Source of the DNA: Tomocerus qinae
Taxonomy: Eukaryota > Arthropoda > Collembola > Entomobryomorpha > Tomoceridae
Assembly (NCBI GenBank): GCA_020055645.1
Contig: CM034549.1
Coordinates: forward strand, 12,910,430 to 12,974,429
Direction of reading: 5' to 3'
Length of the DNA stretch: 64,000 bases
The translations under genes were made by a program, and so were the position numbers. Within the stretch, counting starts at the first letter, position 1. The number at the start of each line of letters is the position of its first letter. The notes under the pieces were generated by a model. It saw only the letters and a program-made list of their open reading frames with translations. It made no database searches and had not been told where the DNA came from. Of the stretch, positions 11,701 through 24,505 are shown in pieces.

Positions 11701-12408
11701 CAGAATAAATTTTACAAATTTTACTCTTGAAAATTTTGAAATTTTTTAAGGAATTCAAGCGTGCTGTTACTATCCCGTCCGTAGGACGGGTAACTTTACT
11801 AGTACATAGATGTACTACTGTATTATTCCGTTACTTCGATATGTTTACACAGTTGATCGTTGATATGCAAGTCATGTGATAACCAATCCCGCTCATACAT
11901 CAAACGTAACCTCCATCAAATACACTTTTTTGTACTATATTCATATCGTCCGTTATTTTATTGAATTCAATTTAAAAATTACAAACAGGCGTCTCAAGTC
12001 TTAATTTATTAAATGCCAAAACTAGTTAATTTTTCATTTGCGCAATAATAATTTATGAGAGTTTAATCAATCTAAAGTTAAATATTATTGCATGCAGAAG
12101 ATCCTAACTCTCGTGTAAATGGTAAAATTGTCAAGAATTTGGAATTTTTTATTTAGCTTATGTGAAAGAGCATTCAACATTGAGACAATCGTTCTTTCTA
12201 CTTTTAAGACCTAAGGCCCTATCAATATTCATTTGCGTATTAATTGTTAATTATAGTTCAGTACTTACAAACCACACCATTAATTAAAAACATTGGGCTA
12301 TAAGCCCATTTTTAATTTAGTGTAAAAATCATAATATAAATACCTTACCGCTTAACAAAAATCATAAACATAAAATGACAATTTTGATGGTTGGCCCTGT
12401 ATAAATTA
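11701..12408. other. Intergenic
   Basis: Includes a small perfect inverted repeat CCCGTCC-GTA-GGACGGG near 11773-11789. No gene recognised. Confidence 0.35.
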
Positions 12409-12711
12409 TTACGGAAATTCATATTCATTTACGTAGAAAGAAATACAAAACACAAATCGAGGATTGATTAATTTTATTGGGCCATAAAATTTCTCCCCAC
12501 GCAAATCACATAGCGGAAAAGTCAAATTAGCTTTGCCGTAAATGCAAAATGCAATACAGCCGAATAAAGTATCTTTTTTATTAAAAATACATTCAATATT
12601 AATGCTACCAGAAATTATTTCGTCAATTTGTTTTTGTTTGTTTTTTCGGAACAATGTTTGCTTTGTCTGAAAGTCTGACTGAATATTGGTATTTTTGATT
12701 TTGGCATGTGC
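12409..12711 (-). other. Open frame with C2-like pattern, possible isolated exon
   Basis: The minus strand is open for about 100 codons ending at 12409, without an in-frame ATG. The middle reads SGSINIECIFNKKDTLFGC and GKANLTFPLCDLRGEKF, a beta-strand pattern reminiscent of a C2 domain edge (GKA-x3-PL-x-DL-x-G). No partner exons were found and the resemblance is only by eye. It could be a decayed exon or chance in a 228-base spacer upstream of ING. Confidence 0.2.
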
Positions 12712-12939
12712 ATTTAATTAATGTAACATTTTGCCTTTCATTACAGATTGACAAACGACCAGTGACCAGGACTCACTAGATGACAAATTATTAATGATTG
12801 CTGCCTAGGCCATACACTTAATAGTGGTGACATTTAAAAACTACTGTCAGTGTCAACTGAACAGAATCAGTTTTGCCCTTATTTTTTCCGTGAGAGACCC
12901 GAACCATATAACAGCTTCAAACTGGCAGACTCAAAGAGA

Positions 12940-15140
12940 ATGACGACTGCGATTTATTTAGAGCATTATCTAGAAAGTAAGTGCACTGCATTTGTCTTCT
13001 TTGCTGTAAACTAAAACTTTCCCTTGGTCTTTAAACATAATAAAGATAAATAAATATGAGTGAATTGCCTTTCACCTATATCAATGTACAGTACAGCTAT
13101 AAAAACATTGGGTATTACTTGCATCAGATGGTTTTATATTATTTATAACCCTCCTCTCCAAATGTATTATGCAATACAGTTGTAAGGCGGATGGGTGTAC
13201 TGTAAATTCTTTTGATTTTAATGAATCAGACTCAAAATTCATTTCCAAGATTCAAATTCAATTTAATGAAAAAATATGGAATACAATCTGTATAGATCAT
13301 GTATTCGTATAGTTGATAGTTTGTTACTCAGTAGGGTTGTTATTGTAAGACGCGTCCATAGAACAAACATAAGACTTTCACCGAGCTTTCACTATTACGA
13401 TCCCAGGGCCCCTCTCATTTCATTACGCATAACTTTCACCGGCGTGAAATGAAGTTTTTAATTAAAGGTTTTATATAAGGGCTTTTAAATGTGAAAGAAA
13501 ATTGTCTAATATTAATTAAGCTAGGAGAAAGTCAATATTTTACATGTTGAACGTAAATTAAACTCCTATGAAGGGGAGAATTAAATCATAAGTATCTGAA
13601 AGGAAGGAAACGATGACCACGTTATATTCAAAAAATAAGTCAGTTATTTTTACGAAGTTACATTGTTTGAGATGTATGCCCGTTTAGTAAACATTATAAT
13701 TATTTACTAATAACTATTATAAATTAACAAATTCATGCAAACATGGAATACTTAGAAATATCGATAATTTGTCCATTTCATCTTTCATCATTTATTTTAT
13801 TTCATATATAATTCTTGTCAGGTTTGGAAAGTCTTCCTGTTGAACTGCAAAGGAACTTTAAATTAATGAGGGATCTAGATGGAAGGGCACAAGCTATCCT
13901 ACAAGATATTGATAAGCTTGGGGACGAATTTATAAATTCGTCAAATACTATAACACCCGAAAAAAAGAAAGAGCTGACATCGAAGATTCAGGTGAACTAT
14001 TATTACTAATAATTACTCAAAGTTGCTGTAGTTATACTGCCTACTAGCTAATACTACAGGAATTTTGTTAATTACTATCATTTACTCTAATTGGTTAGTG
14101 TATTATGTTGGTAATAAACACTGTTTTATTCGTTGTATTGTAGAAATTATTTAACAAGGCTAAAGAGTACGGGGACGATAAAGTACAATTAGCAATACAA
14201 ACATATGAACTAGTGGACAAACACATCCGTCGATTGGACTCAGATTTAGCCCGATTTGAATCAGAAATCAAAAATGGAGCTAGTTCTGCATCCCCTCCTC
14301 AAGCAGAAATTAGTCCCCCAGCTAACAATAAAAGTAATTTTCAATTAAACAGTCAATTTCAATCAAATAATTCAAGTCTGGTAATAACTGTAGGATTAAT
14401 TACTGTTTTACACTTACTTCATAGGAGGTCGCAAACGTGAAAAGGAGTCTAAGAAGTCGAAAGCGGAGACTGAAGAAAAGGGTAACAAAGGAGGCTCAGC
14501 AAGTCCATCAAGAAAGAAGCAAAAGTCAGAAATTGTTTTAGCCGCAGAGCAAGCTGCATCGTCAGGGTCATCGGGAGAAGTTTTGGACATGCCTGTGGAT
14601 CCAAACGAACCCACTTATTGTACATGTCATCAGGTTTCGTATGGACAAATGATAGCTTGTGACAACCCAGAAGTAAGATATTTTAAAATGTTGGACTTTG
14701 AAATTTTTTAGATGAATTAATCAGTTAATGCAGATCTTAACGGAGAAGGGTGTTACTCTTGTTAAACTATATATTGTTACATTTCAAGCGTATTTTTTAT
14801 TTTGATAGGCAATACTTATTTATTCCATCATATTATTAGTAAGTAACCGCCTGACTATAAGCGTATAAACAAAGTTAGAAAGCTAGATGATTTTTATCGT
14901 TTTCGCTTCAATTTACCGTTATTACTTTAGTATTAAAGTTGCTCTAATTTTCAGTAATTCCATATACCTGTATAGGCTATTCTGTGGTTGGTATTTAATC
15001 GTATTTAATATTCATGCATTATTTTTAATTTCTTTTCACAGTGTCCAATCGAGTGGTTTCATATTGGATGTATGGGACTCGCCTCAATTCCTAAAGGCAA
15101 GTGGTATTGCCCTAAATGCATCACATCAAGAAAGAAATAA
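12940..15140 (+). CDS. ING5: ING4/ING5-type PHD-finger tumour-suppressor homologue, five exons
   Basis: Exons 12940-12976, 13822-13991, 14144-14375, 14425-14672, 15042-15140 give 261 residues (human ING4/5: about 240-249). The start [12 protein letters not shown] matches the ING N-terminus. Residues 13-107 form the ING helical dimerisation region ([34 protein letters not shown]). A Ser/Asn/Pro-rich linker precedes a basic nuclear-localisation stretch ([12 protein letters not shown]). The PHD finger lies at about 209-256: [35 protein letters not shown], a complete C4HC3 set. ING4/5 read H3K4me3 and recruit HBO1/MOZ acetyltransferase complexes in the nucleus. The 3' end of exon 3 is uncertain: frame requires a phase-1 donor and the only candidate seen (14376, GTCTGG) is weak; the exon 4 acceptor could also be three bases later. 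ING4 and ING5 cannot be separated here. Confidence 0.93.
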
Positions 15141-16740
15141 TGATGAGTGCCGTAAATAATTAATTATCCTCGTGTGCAAGATACCTGCTGGTTGACTTCC
15201 TACTTGTAAATTTTGCGAAAGTGAATTATTATTGTATGAATCAATTATTTGGATTAGTCATTAGTGACTATTTACCTTGATTCACGATTTTATATCGTGT
15301 TATATAAATCGTTAACTTATTGACCACGTATGGGTAACTTCCAACAATTGTAAACAACTACGGTTTCTAAATATAATTGACTGTTACGTATAATTTACGT
15401 ACTCAAACTGTGGATACACTAGAATGCAAAGTTTGGAGAGTTGGATATAAAAGAGTGACAGCCTTAAACGCCTTCGTTATTGGAAATAGAGTCAAGTCCA
15501 ACTAGAGCGATCTAAGTTATTTCATGTTTGGAAATTCAGGTTACCCTACACATAAATAATAAAATATTCCACGAGAGTCGATAATCCTTATTTGGAGGGG
15601 TAATATAGTATTGTATATAATTCTGCACCGAAAAGTAAAAGACTCCTGGTTCCCGAAGATCCTTTAAGGTTGTCACTTAAAACTATTTTTGTAGTACCTA
15701 TATCTAAAGATATAAAATGCAAACTTAAAAGTTATAATGTTATATATACATGTGTCAGTTGTAATTGTCTGCCTACCAACAAACTTTGACTATCGTTAAT
15801 CGTTGTAATTCAATCTATGCATTCGTTTTCAACTCATCGCAATCTTTCACAATGTAAGTAAATAATTTCAGGAATACAAACTATCAAACTAGAGTAAATG
15901 TAGTTTGTAATTTTGATGTATCAGGGTGATTGTATTTACTGAGTGATATGGTGTAGCGATTGAGTTTAAGCCTTACAAGTGTTACTAGAATAAGAATTTC
16001 GCTGCCACACTGCCAGTCATTCTAAAGTAATGCGAATTGCAATATAAAATCCAATATATTAAAAGACAAATACTTGGAAACGGTGCATTTTACTCTATAG
16101 AGTAATCTGCACTTTTCTGTTGATATAATATATTCATAAGATATTTATTCGAAGTTGACAATGCCAGTCACAATGTTCTGCTAACACAAATACAAGGTTT
16201 TAGTTCTAGTATTATTTTCTCTGTCTAAATTCTAGACGCGTTACCTTTCCGTTCAATTTGTTCATTCAAGGGTTTATACGCTGGAGTTGAGTAGAGAGCT
16301 AAAATCAATACTAATAATTTATTTTCAGTTTAATAGTGTATAGCCAGAGTAGTCGAACCATACACTTTACAATACACATCAGAACTATCCATACAATTGT
16401 ATATTTATCGGAGTTTTTAAATGCGATATTATATTGTTAGCTGATTATTAGATGATACCGAAGGCAATTACTATGCTGTGTGTATCTAGTCGTCAATGTT
16501 AACCTATTAACTTTATTTTCAATTGAGCAAGTAACAGTTTACGAATATATTTGTTGTGTCATATTTATGTAGTGCACATAAATGTATGCTTGACGTTATC
16601 GAAAGCAATAAGCACGAAATGTCGTGACATTGTGCCACGGAACCAAGTATAGAATAGACAGTAGAGTGTCTTTTAACACTAATTTTTATGTAATAAGTTG
16701 TAGCTAATGGTATAAATTGGCTATTAGAGGTGCAAATGTG
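15141..16740 (+). other. ING 3' UTR and spacer
   Basis: AT-rich sequence after the ING stop. An AATAAA at 15558-15563 is a reasonable polyadenylation site. No other gene seen. Confidence 0.45.
15558..15563 (+). terminator. Candidate polyadenylation signal, ING gene
   Basis: AATAAA about 420 bases after the ING stop codon. Later AATAAA copies at 16839 and 16852 lie inside a fold-back element and are less likely. Confidence 0.4.
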
Positions 16741-17014
16741 TTACTGTAAAAGGAAAAGTAAATAGAGCCCTGGGATTTCTTTGTAAGTTATTTGGCACGC
16801 GAATTTCATTGTTATCATTTTTGAAGTTGTTTTATGCGAAATAAATATGGAAATAAACAGTATTCAACAGTGACATTATGCGGTTGTCTAGGATAATAGA
16901 GGTAGTTGCCAAGACACTTGCCAATAAAATTTTGTGTTTTTCTGAAAACCTTTCAAAATTCGCTTATGGAAATTCGGGCTCCCAGGGCTCTATTTACTTT
17001 TCCTTCGACAGTAA
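16741..17014. mobile_element. Fold-back (MITE-like) element 1
   Basis: Terminal inverted repeats of about 36 bp: left from TTACTGTAAAAGGAAAAGTA at 16741, right ending ACAGTAA at 17014; they match except for a few bases and contain AAATAGAGCCCTGGGA. Weaker inverted similarity continues inward. No coding capacity beyond chance and no clear target duplication. Confidence 0.75.
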
Positions 17015-17104
17015 TGGGTTACGTTGGAATTGGACTGATTGTAGTGTATAACGTAAAAAGTGGTATAAGAAGTACTCGAAATCGGCAATTGGGCTAAACA
17101 TCGA

Positions 17105-17510
17105 CAGAGATGGGCTGGATTTAGGCAGCGGGATATCGTTGCCTCAATTGCCCCCGTTGCCCCTGTTGCCTCCGTTGCCCCCTCCCCGGTTGCCCCTAGT
17201 TCAGCTACTTAACCTATTATCTTTGCCATTTCCTTCCCATTACTATTTCTGCCTCTTTTTTGACCTAACCTAATTAAAAATAAGCATATTACTTGCTAGT
17301 TAGGCTTTAACAATAAAACAGTTTATTTTTTATTAGGTTAGGTCAAAAAAGAGGCAAAAATAGTGACCGGAGGCAACGGAGACAATATATTAAAGTAAAA
17401 GGTTAAGTGGCTAAACTAGGGGCAACGGGGGAGGGGGCAACGGAGGCAACAGGGGCAACGGGGGCAATTGAGGCAACGATATCCCGCTGCCTAAATCCAG
17501 CCCAGAGATG
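17105..17510. mobile_element. Fold-back (MITE-like) element 2 with 8-bp target duplication
   Basis: The element spans 17113-17502 (390 bp) and is flanked by direct 8-bp copies CAGAGATG at 17105-17112 and 17503-17510. Arms start GGCTGGATTTAGGCAGCGGG and run about 110 bp at near identity, then with lower identity almost to the centre, so nearly the whole element can fold on itself. The arms contain degenerate GTTGCCCCC/T repeats. An 8-bp duplication fits hAT or Merlin-like non-autonomous DNA transposons; the GG..CC ends do not decide between them. No transposase. Confidence 0.92.
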
Positions 17511-17646
17511 TGCAAAAGTAACTAGGCCATAGGGCTTATGCATAGCAGTGTCCAAAAATACAATCCAAGGAGTGTTAGCATTGTCATGGTTCCCGGTATC
17601 CAGAACTGAAGTTAGATTGGTTACGGACACTGTATAAATCTCCTAT

Positions 17647-17928
17647 GGTCTACTCACAGTAGTTTGATCCCCATGGCTACTCCCCCACATACAGTAATGT
17701 AATACCCAAAATAACAAAAATTTTGCACCCAAGTTGGAGAAGCTCATGGCATTGGCAATTTGGGTGTAGATTCTGCAAATTGCTGTTGCTCTTGACTCCA
17801 TGTGTTGGGCAGCCACCCAAGATCCCATTCAAAAAACGAAACTTGGGTGCAAAATTTTTGTTATTTTGGGTATTACATTACTGTATGTGGGGGAGTAGCC
17901 ATGGGGATCAAGCTACTGTGGGTCTACT
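17647..17928. mobile_element. Fold-back (MITE-like) element 3 with 8-bp target duplication
   Basis: The element spans 17655-17920 (266 bp) between direct copies of GGTCTACT at 17647-17654 and 17921-17928. Inverted arms of about 83 bp start CACAGTAGTTTGATCCCCAT and differ by only a few bases; they contain TAATACCCAAAATAACAAAA. The central ~95 bp is unique. The duplication length and CA..TG ends suggest a non-autonomous hAT-like element. The high arm identity implies recent activity. Confidence 0.93.
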
Positions 17929-20900
17929 AATAACATACAAATTATTCACATAGTATGTCACATGGGTTGTCTAATGAAATTGAATATTATTACTAAACAT
18001 ATCTTACTATATGTACTCAAAAGAAAACCAACTGAGAGCAGTTGTCAACTTGTCACTGATTACAAAAATTTGTCATTGTTTATGCCCAATAACCATTTTC
18101 GAGTGCTCTAACTCTGACTGGATATAATATATTATGTATGATATTCTGAATAAGTGTATTTTATTTAGTTTTGCCTATAACTAGTACGAAATGTTTTCTA
18201 AATTATAGTGCAGATTGTGTAACTAATGTAAGTACAGATATATGTATTGATTTCCTCGCATTAGGATTAGTTTTTCTCGATTGTACCGTATTTATTAAGC
18301 CAACTGATAAGTTGGTATTAGGACGTATTCCGATATTCAATTTACTAATCTCGTTGACGTATCACTTTAAAAAATTAGCAGTTCGTATCGTACGCAATTA
18401 TAACAGGTGTAGTGTACTACACAAATGTAAAGCTAAGTGCAATTATTTTTGTTGTACTTAATTACAAATAGTAAGTTATCCTTTATATTTTCAATTTTCG
18501 TGATTCAGTAACTAGTGTACTCCTATTATGATTTGTTCATTCATTGTACGTGTATTCTGTATTAGTTAAAACTGGAATTATTTTGTGAGTTTAGTAGTTT
18601 GTAAGAGTTTATTGTAATGGTACTGCATATAAACAGTCCATATGCAAACGAATGCCTCTATATTGAATTAATATAAACAAACTTACTACAAACCGAATAT
18701 TTACTTTTTTATTTCTTTTCATCATGTATGTCAGAATACCTAGCTGTACTCTGACTCACATATTCACAGAAGTTATTGCCTATTCTATGCAAATAAGTAG
18801 GTAATTGTGTATCCTGTGAATATAATTTTAGCACACCATCCTAAATATAGATTATCTATTTTAGCTAAAAATTATTTTTAGCCCTCATTTGTCAGCTTTA
18901 TTAACAAGTATTAGGTAAAGCACTAATAAGAGGCTTCTATTGACATTAATTTCACATTACTACACTTAGTACACTTGCGTCATTCATTGATTCATTTCCT
19001 AATATGGAATGACATGCTGTATGTTATTGTAGTATTTAACCGTTTCTCACAATGCATTGATTCACCGTCGCAACTCGCACTATTTCTAGTTGGTGCTATA
19101 ATATTTTTATACTAATATTATTAGTCCTTTCACTTCTTTTTTGTCTTGAATTCTGTATTATTATTAATAGTCTACGTTCTACATTGGTAGAGACATGCAT
19201 TCATTTTTTAGTGTTTGTAACACTTAAATTATTCCTGACGTAATTTGCTAAATACCTAAGGAAAATTCGTATACAATGGAAATAGACGTAGTATGTTATG
19301 CGATTAGGAAATTCGGATGTTTGCCGCTTACAAGCTTTTAGAAGTTTGTATGAACATAATGTAGCAAATCGTTATTTCCAGCCCTCGCATCGTATTGAAT
19401 TAAAGCAAAGGACATCAAGGTCATCTTTTGCAAACCTAGTAGTAGTAAGGTATAAGGTACTGTATCTCAGATCTTGAGCAGTGAGAAAGAAGAGTCTGTG
19501 AAAGTGAACTTTATGTAAGTGAAAAGTAAAATGCAGTATAATATGAAAAGTAAGTTTGCCAAGTTCGTATAATAATTCATATGAGTTGACATGTAAACTG
19601 AGAGTCTATCATGGATAGACTGAGAAAAAAGATGAGTTAGATAGAGAAACGGGGTTTGAAACGGTTGATTTGGCAGGATAAAGGGTTCTAATGGGATCAT
19701 TGACAAAGATGCATCTGTGAGAATGGAAGGAAGGAGGTGGGAAATTCATGGAAAAGATTCGGCTGACACAACGGGAATACTAAGTGCATATTAGTCATAC
19801 TTCTTTGTATGGAGTCAGTCACACATGTACATATTTAGATCGTATCAGGGAATACGTAGCTATATAGCCAAAGAAACCCGGGTATTTTCATTTGGGCGCA
19901 TGTCTTGCCATGCCTCCTGTTTCGTTTCCCTTTTGAATAGAGCCCAAGTTGACTTTCACCAATCCCTGAGACGCATAACTCTCCTGCTTGCCCGTTTCTC
20001 TGTAAGCTGGAACTTTCTCCATGTGCCCAGAGTAGAGTATATTTTTTGCACAGAAGAGCTGCATAACTTATTCAAGGTAGCAACATCCAATGTTATACTT
20101 ACATCCTTCACAACAGTTTCTCGGATCGGAGGATCCAATCCAACTCATCTGCTCCGTTGTAATTTAACATTAAGAAACTAACACTTATTACTATTAGAAC
20201 ATAATATATAGTATACAAGTTATACTTACGAACACATCGTATACAGACATATTCCATTAAATATTAAATTAGGTTGTTGGAACCAGAAACCTTTAGAAAA
20301 ATTCTTTGTTAAACCATCAAAGTAAGTTTGTTGCATTAGGATCTTTCTAATCTCTCATGCTATACTAAGAAAAAGGCCTATGATCAATCACTGAAGACAT
20401 CTGATAAGTATCTACTAAGTCCTGAAGCAGTTTCTTCGTTCTTGACTTAAATAAAGTGCTATTTTTTTCTCAATCCAGAAAGGAAAAAAGCAATCTTCTA
20501 AAAAGTCAGTTTCAGTCAAGGGATCTTCGTTATTCCAGAATGTGAAGTTACACGGAAGATACTTCAGTTAGATGTCAATAAGAATTAATACGACCACAAA
20601 TACTGATTCCTGTTATCTTTAGAAAAAGCCCTTTTACATCCTACAAGCAAAACCAATCTATTATTTCTCTTTTATAATTTATAATGAATTTAGCGTGTGT
20701 TTTTCCAGAGCTATTCAATTCATCGTAAGAATGCAGAGATATAACATCTTGTCCCTAAGAACTTGTAACTCCTTTACAAATTATTGTACTGAAAATCCGC
20801 TATTGAAAAAACTGTTAAACAACTATCTATTATCGTTAAGTGATTCTATTTATTATTTTAACAACTGCTGCAATTGTAACTGTGTCATTCAAAGTGCTAG

Positions 20901-23900
20901 TGATTATCGGACGGTCATGAGTTTATTTTAAGAAGTCCAGTTTCTCCATACGTCATACTCTCCACTGGTGAGTCATCCCAATCAAGCAGAATCCAGAACT
21001 TTTCCGCTTTCTCCGTTCCGATACTATCGTATTACGATCTGATACGTCACCGGACGATACAATCTACGTAAGCCCATTCTTATTTGTTGTAATGTACGTA
21101 GTATGTAAAGGTTACCTAAAAGTATAACAAATCTACTGGTTTATGTGCGTAGAATGTACCTAAGGTTTTACCTAAATACTATACCAAATAAACTGCATCT
21201 TATGACTTTTCTAAGGCTGGACGCCTTCAAAACTCTGAATTGCTGTTGTTTTCGAAATAGGTACGACGTCATGCATTCAAAGCACTGAATTTATTTGTCC
21301 TACTACATTAAAACAGGGGTAAACTGAAAATGGTAATTTTGTGTAGTAGCATGTAGAGTTTGTAGAATAAATATTTGCACAATTATTCCAGCATACGTAA
21401 CACTTTATCATACTATAGGTAAAGAGACCTTTTATCTAGATGAGAGTAAGCTTCTTCATACAATACTGTTCCTAAATTCTCATTATACCATCCTTGGTGT
21501 CTTTGAGTATTGCAAAATGCAATGTAAGTAAAAAAGCAGTATTTCGACACTTTTGCATATAGGGAAGAAAATTGAAGGCAGTAGTCATGGAATAAACGTA
21601 TAAATATATCAACCTCCCTAAATAAAAATGTGTACATAAGGAATAAGAATGAGCATGATGAAATAAAATTCATTTTTAAAAATCTAGATTAGAAATAAAG
21701 GTGTCAATCAGTTCTTTCGATTCATTCAAGAAATTGGATCACGGCCCTCCCTCCTTCCTTATTCTTATTCAACACTGTATTTGTGAATGAACAAAGCATC
21801 CTTCCGAGTTCATCATGAGACACTAATGCTCATTGATCTCTTGGACTTTAGATTTAAATCGCAGTCTAATCTAACATCTTAAAGGTCTGATTTTTTGTCT
21901 CCTTTGCACTTTTTTCTTATCGCATTCATTCTTAAACTGCTTATCTTTTCAATTTTGTGACACTTTCCATGTCTTAGAACATTAATTGGGGTCTGCAGAG
22001 ACACTGAAGGACAAAATACATAGTTAACTAGAATTTATGTCGCTTAGGTCGCATATGGTATGAGTTTGTATGGTAAATACAAAGGTCATTTAGGTCACTT
22101 TTTTCTTAAATATCCCGTCTCAAACTTATCATACAGCTGACACATGTACACATTCCTAAATCATTACTATTTATATCACGGAAGAGCCATAGAGCCATAG
22201 TTCGTCCATTAAACTACAACTAATAAGATTATTTAGGTGCCTAATTGTAGTTGTGAGCATTTAGGACGAAATCCCCAAGAATATTTTAATCCCGCTGGGT
22301 ATTACATTAATGGGGAAAACCATGTAAATGTACATTTCTAATCACATGGCATTTGCTGATGTATTTTTGTCAGCTCTTCTGCAGTAGAATATTTAAAATG
22401 CGATTATCGTTATGCGATAAGCAATGTTATGTCTAATGTATGAAGTATTATGCTTGTATGCTTATAAGGTAAGATTAATATTTACTTACAAGCCACAAAT
22501 ACAACGTCAAAGAGTATATTTTGCATCGTCAGTTTTTGCAACGTATGTAATCAGCATATTGTAGATAGGTGTTTGAACTGTAGTGAAAATGATCGTATTC
22601 TCCATTTCTATAAATGGATTTACTAAGTAGGTTGCATTTTGCATTGCAGCAACTGCAAAGTCAGGACATTAATGTTGCTATGCGGTATTTGAAGCAAGGA
22701 GTCTCAGGATTGCTTGAATTTATCATCTTTGTTTGTATTTCTTGGGCTGCTAGTACCGCACCCGCACCACATAGTACATAAGAGACCCAGGACGATTAAG
22801 CATTAACTATTTAGAATCGAACGACAATGTAAATCGGTATAACACTAAATGAAGGAAATACTACAGAGGCTTTAAAATGTGCATGACATGAATACAATAG
22901 AAAATGAAACTGCGTTGTTTACACAGGGAACGGAACGCCAACAACCGAGTACGTGTTCGTGTTGCGGTTCTGTTGTGGTCCTGTTCACTTACTATGCAGA
23001 TAGAACTCAGTCTACTAGAAATTGACTACCCACACAATACACTAGGCACTACTAATAATATTATTTGTAGGAAAATATCCCTACTTAGTAAAATAATGCG
23101 CAGTAGAGATTCTCCTTCCATAAGGCATATATTGATAATGAGACTGAACTCTCGTTGTTTATTTTGTATAAATTACTTCCCATTATGTTTAGAGCCACAG
23201 TCTCATCACATACAAATACAGCTCGATCCAATTACTCTGTAGCAAATTGTAATACAGCCCAGAGATTATTAACTATACTAGTAAAGTAAACGTACAACGC
23301 AAATGACTTTGCTAGTCTGTCAATGAACTTACGTTGCTACAATTAGGGCTGTCGATCTTCGTTATAGCATAATCAACTGGATTTCATTTTTTTGGACCAT
23401 GGGACATATTTCTTTGATAATGGGTATGTAATAATAGTCATTATTACTTGTGCTAAATAGAAAGAAGGTAGAGCTTCACTTATAAAGTACTTATTCACAT
23501 GCACACAGTAGAAGGGATTTATATGCGCATAATACTCCTCACAGTCACAGTTACTGCAGTCCTTACCTTTTATATTCCAAACAATGGGTATTGGGACATT
23601 GGGAGGTTAATTTCACCGCACCTATTGTTACGGATAATAGCAATTAAACTACAGTGAGTAATTGCATTGTAATTTTGCAATTATGAAGTGCAAAATGAAT
23701 GTAGGTTCGGTAAATATCATGTTCTCAAAGGTATTACTATCATTTGGATGCAATTTTATGTGAGATTCGTCAAGCGATATGCCTTTCTATTTTGCCAGTG
23801 TCTTTGTCATTTCATGTCATTTAGACACTTATGAAAATGCCGTATAGATACATTCACAATTCCATCTGAAGTTCTATAATACTCAAATGTGAAAGTGTAA

Positions 23901-24336
23901 TATGCATTGCGTATACTACTAAATTGGCACTTTGATACATAAATCACAATAGGGACGTCGACTACATAAGTCTACGTCTACAGTAATATTGTTGTACATG
24001 ATTCCCCCCGAATTGTCAACACCAAATTGTCAACTCTGCAATCTATTCTAACCTAACCTTGTATAATTCTATTGACAAAAAGGTGTTGACAATTTGTGGT
24101 GGTACCCTGTACTTATTCCGTTTGTATTGAAACTAGGTTTGTAATAGAAAAAAATAACATTCTTAAAAATGGCAGTCATTTCAGTTTTTCAATTTTCAAC
24201 TTACTTCTAAAAGTTCATATATCTATAAAGTAGTATGTTCCTAGTAGATTGTATTTTGAAAAATATTATAAGATTTTACACGTCGATAATGAATCCCATA
24301 TAACATAATAGTAGTTCCAAAGTGATTTGAATGTTT
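17929..24336. other. Long gene-poor interval
   Basis: Over 6 kb of AT-rich sequence. Short frames (for example 18171-18461, 19825-20181, 22904-23242) lack recognisable domains, good start context or consistent splice sites. An imperfect inverted repeat of GTTGACAATTTG lies at about 24010-24105 and surrounds AACCTAACC. It could be intronic or intergenic. Confidence 0.35.
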
Positions 24337-24505
24337 CCAGGGCTCCGCCCTCAGGGACAAAGTGACGACATGCTCTAGAAAACTGGTTTCCCCCAACCAG
24401 TTCTCCGAATCGAAATCGGGGGTAAAGTAGTTGGAAAGAACTGGTTGGGGGAAACCAGTTTTCTGGAGCATGTCGTCACCTTGCCCCTGAGAGGCGTAGC
24501 CATGG
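24337..24505. repeat. Fold-back element, 65-68 bp arms with 32-bp loop
   Basis: Left arm about 24337-24404 and right arm about 24437-24505 are inverted copies with roughly 90 percent identity; they share TGACGACATGCTC and AAAACTGGTTTCCCCCAACC. The loop 24405-24436 is unrelated. The ends pair as CCAGGGCTCCGCC with CCATGGCTACGCC. I found no target duplication. Likely a small non-autonomous DNA transposon remnant. Confidence 0.88.

Noticed and set aside
16839-16857. Two AATAAA sequences as ING polyadenylation signals
   Set aside because: They lie inside a fold-back element 1.7 kb from the stop; an earlier signal at 15558 is more likely.
17403-17630. Frame with VAPVAPVASVAP repeats
   Set aside because: It reads through the GTTGCC repeats in an arm of the fold-back element with the 8-bp target duplication.
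24050-24060. AACCTAACC, telomere-like TTAGG repeats
   Set aside because: Only about two units; similar short runs occur inside the fold-back element near 17.3 kb. Not a telomeric tract.
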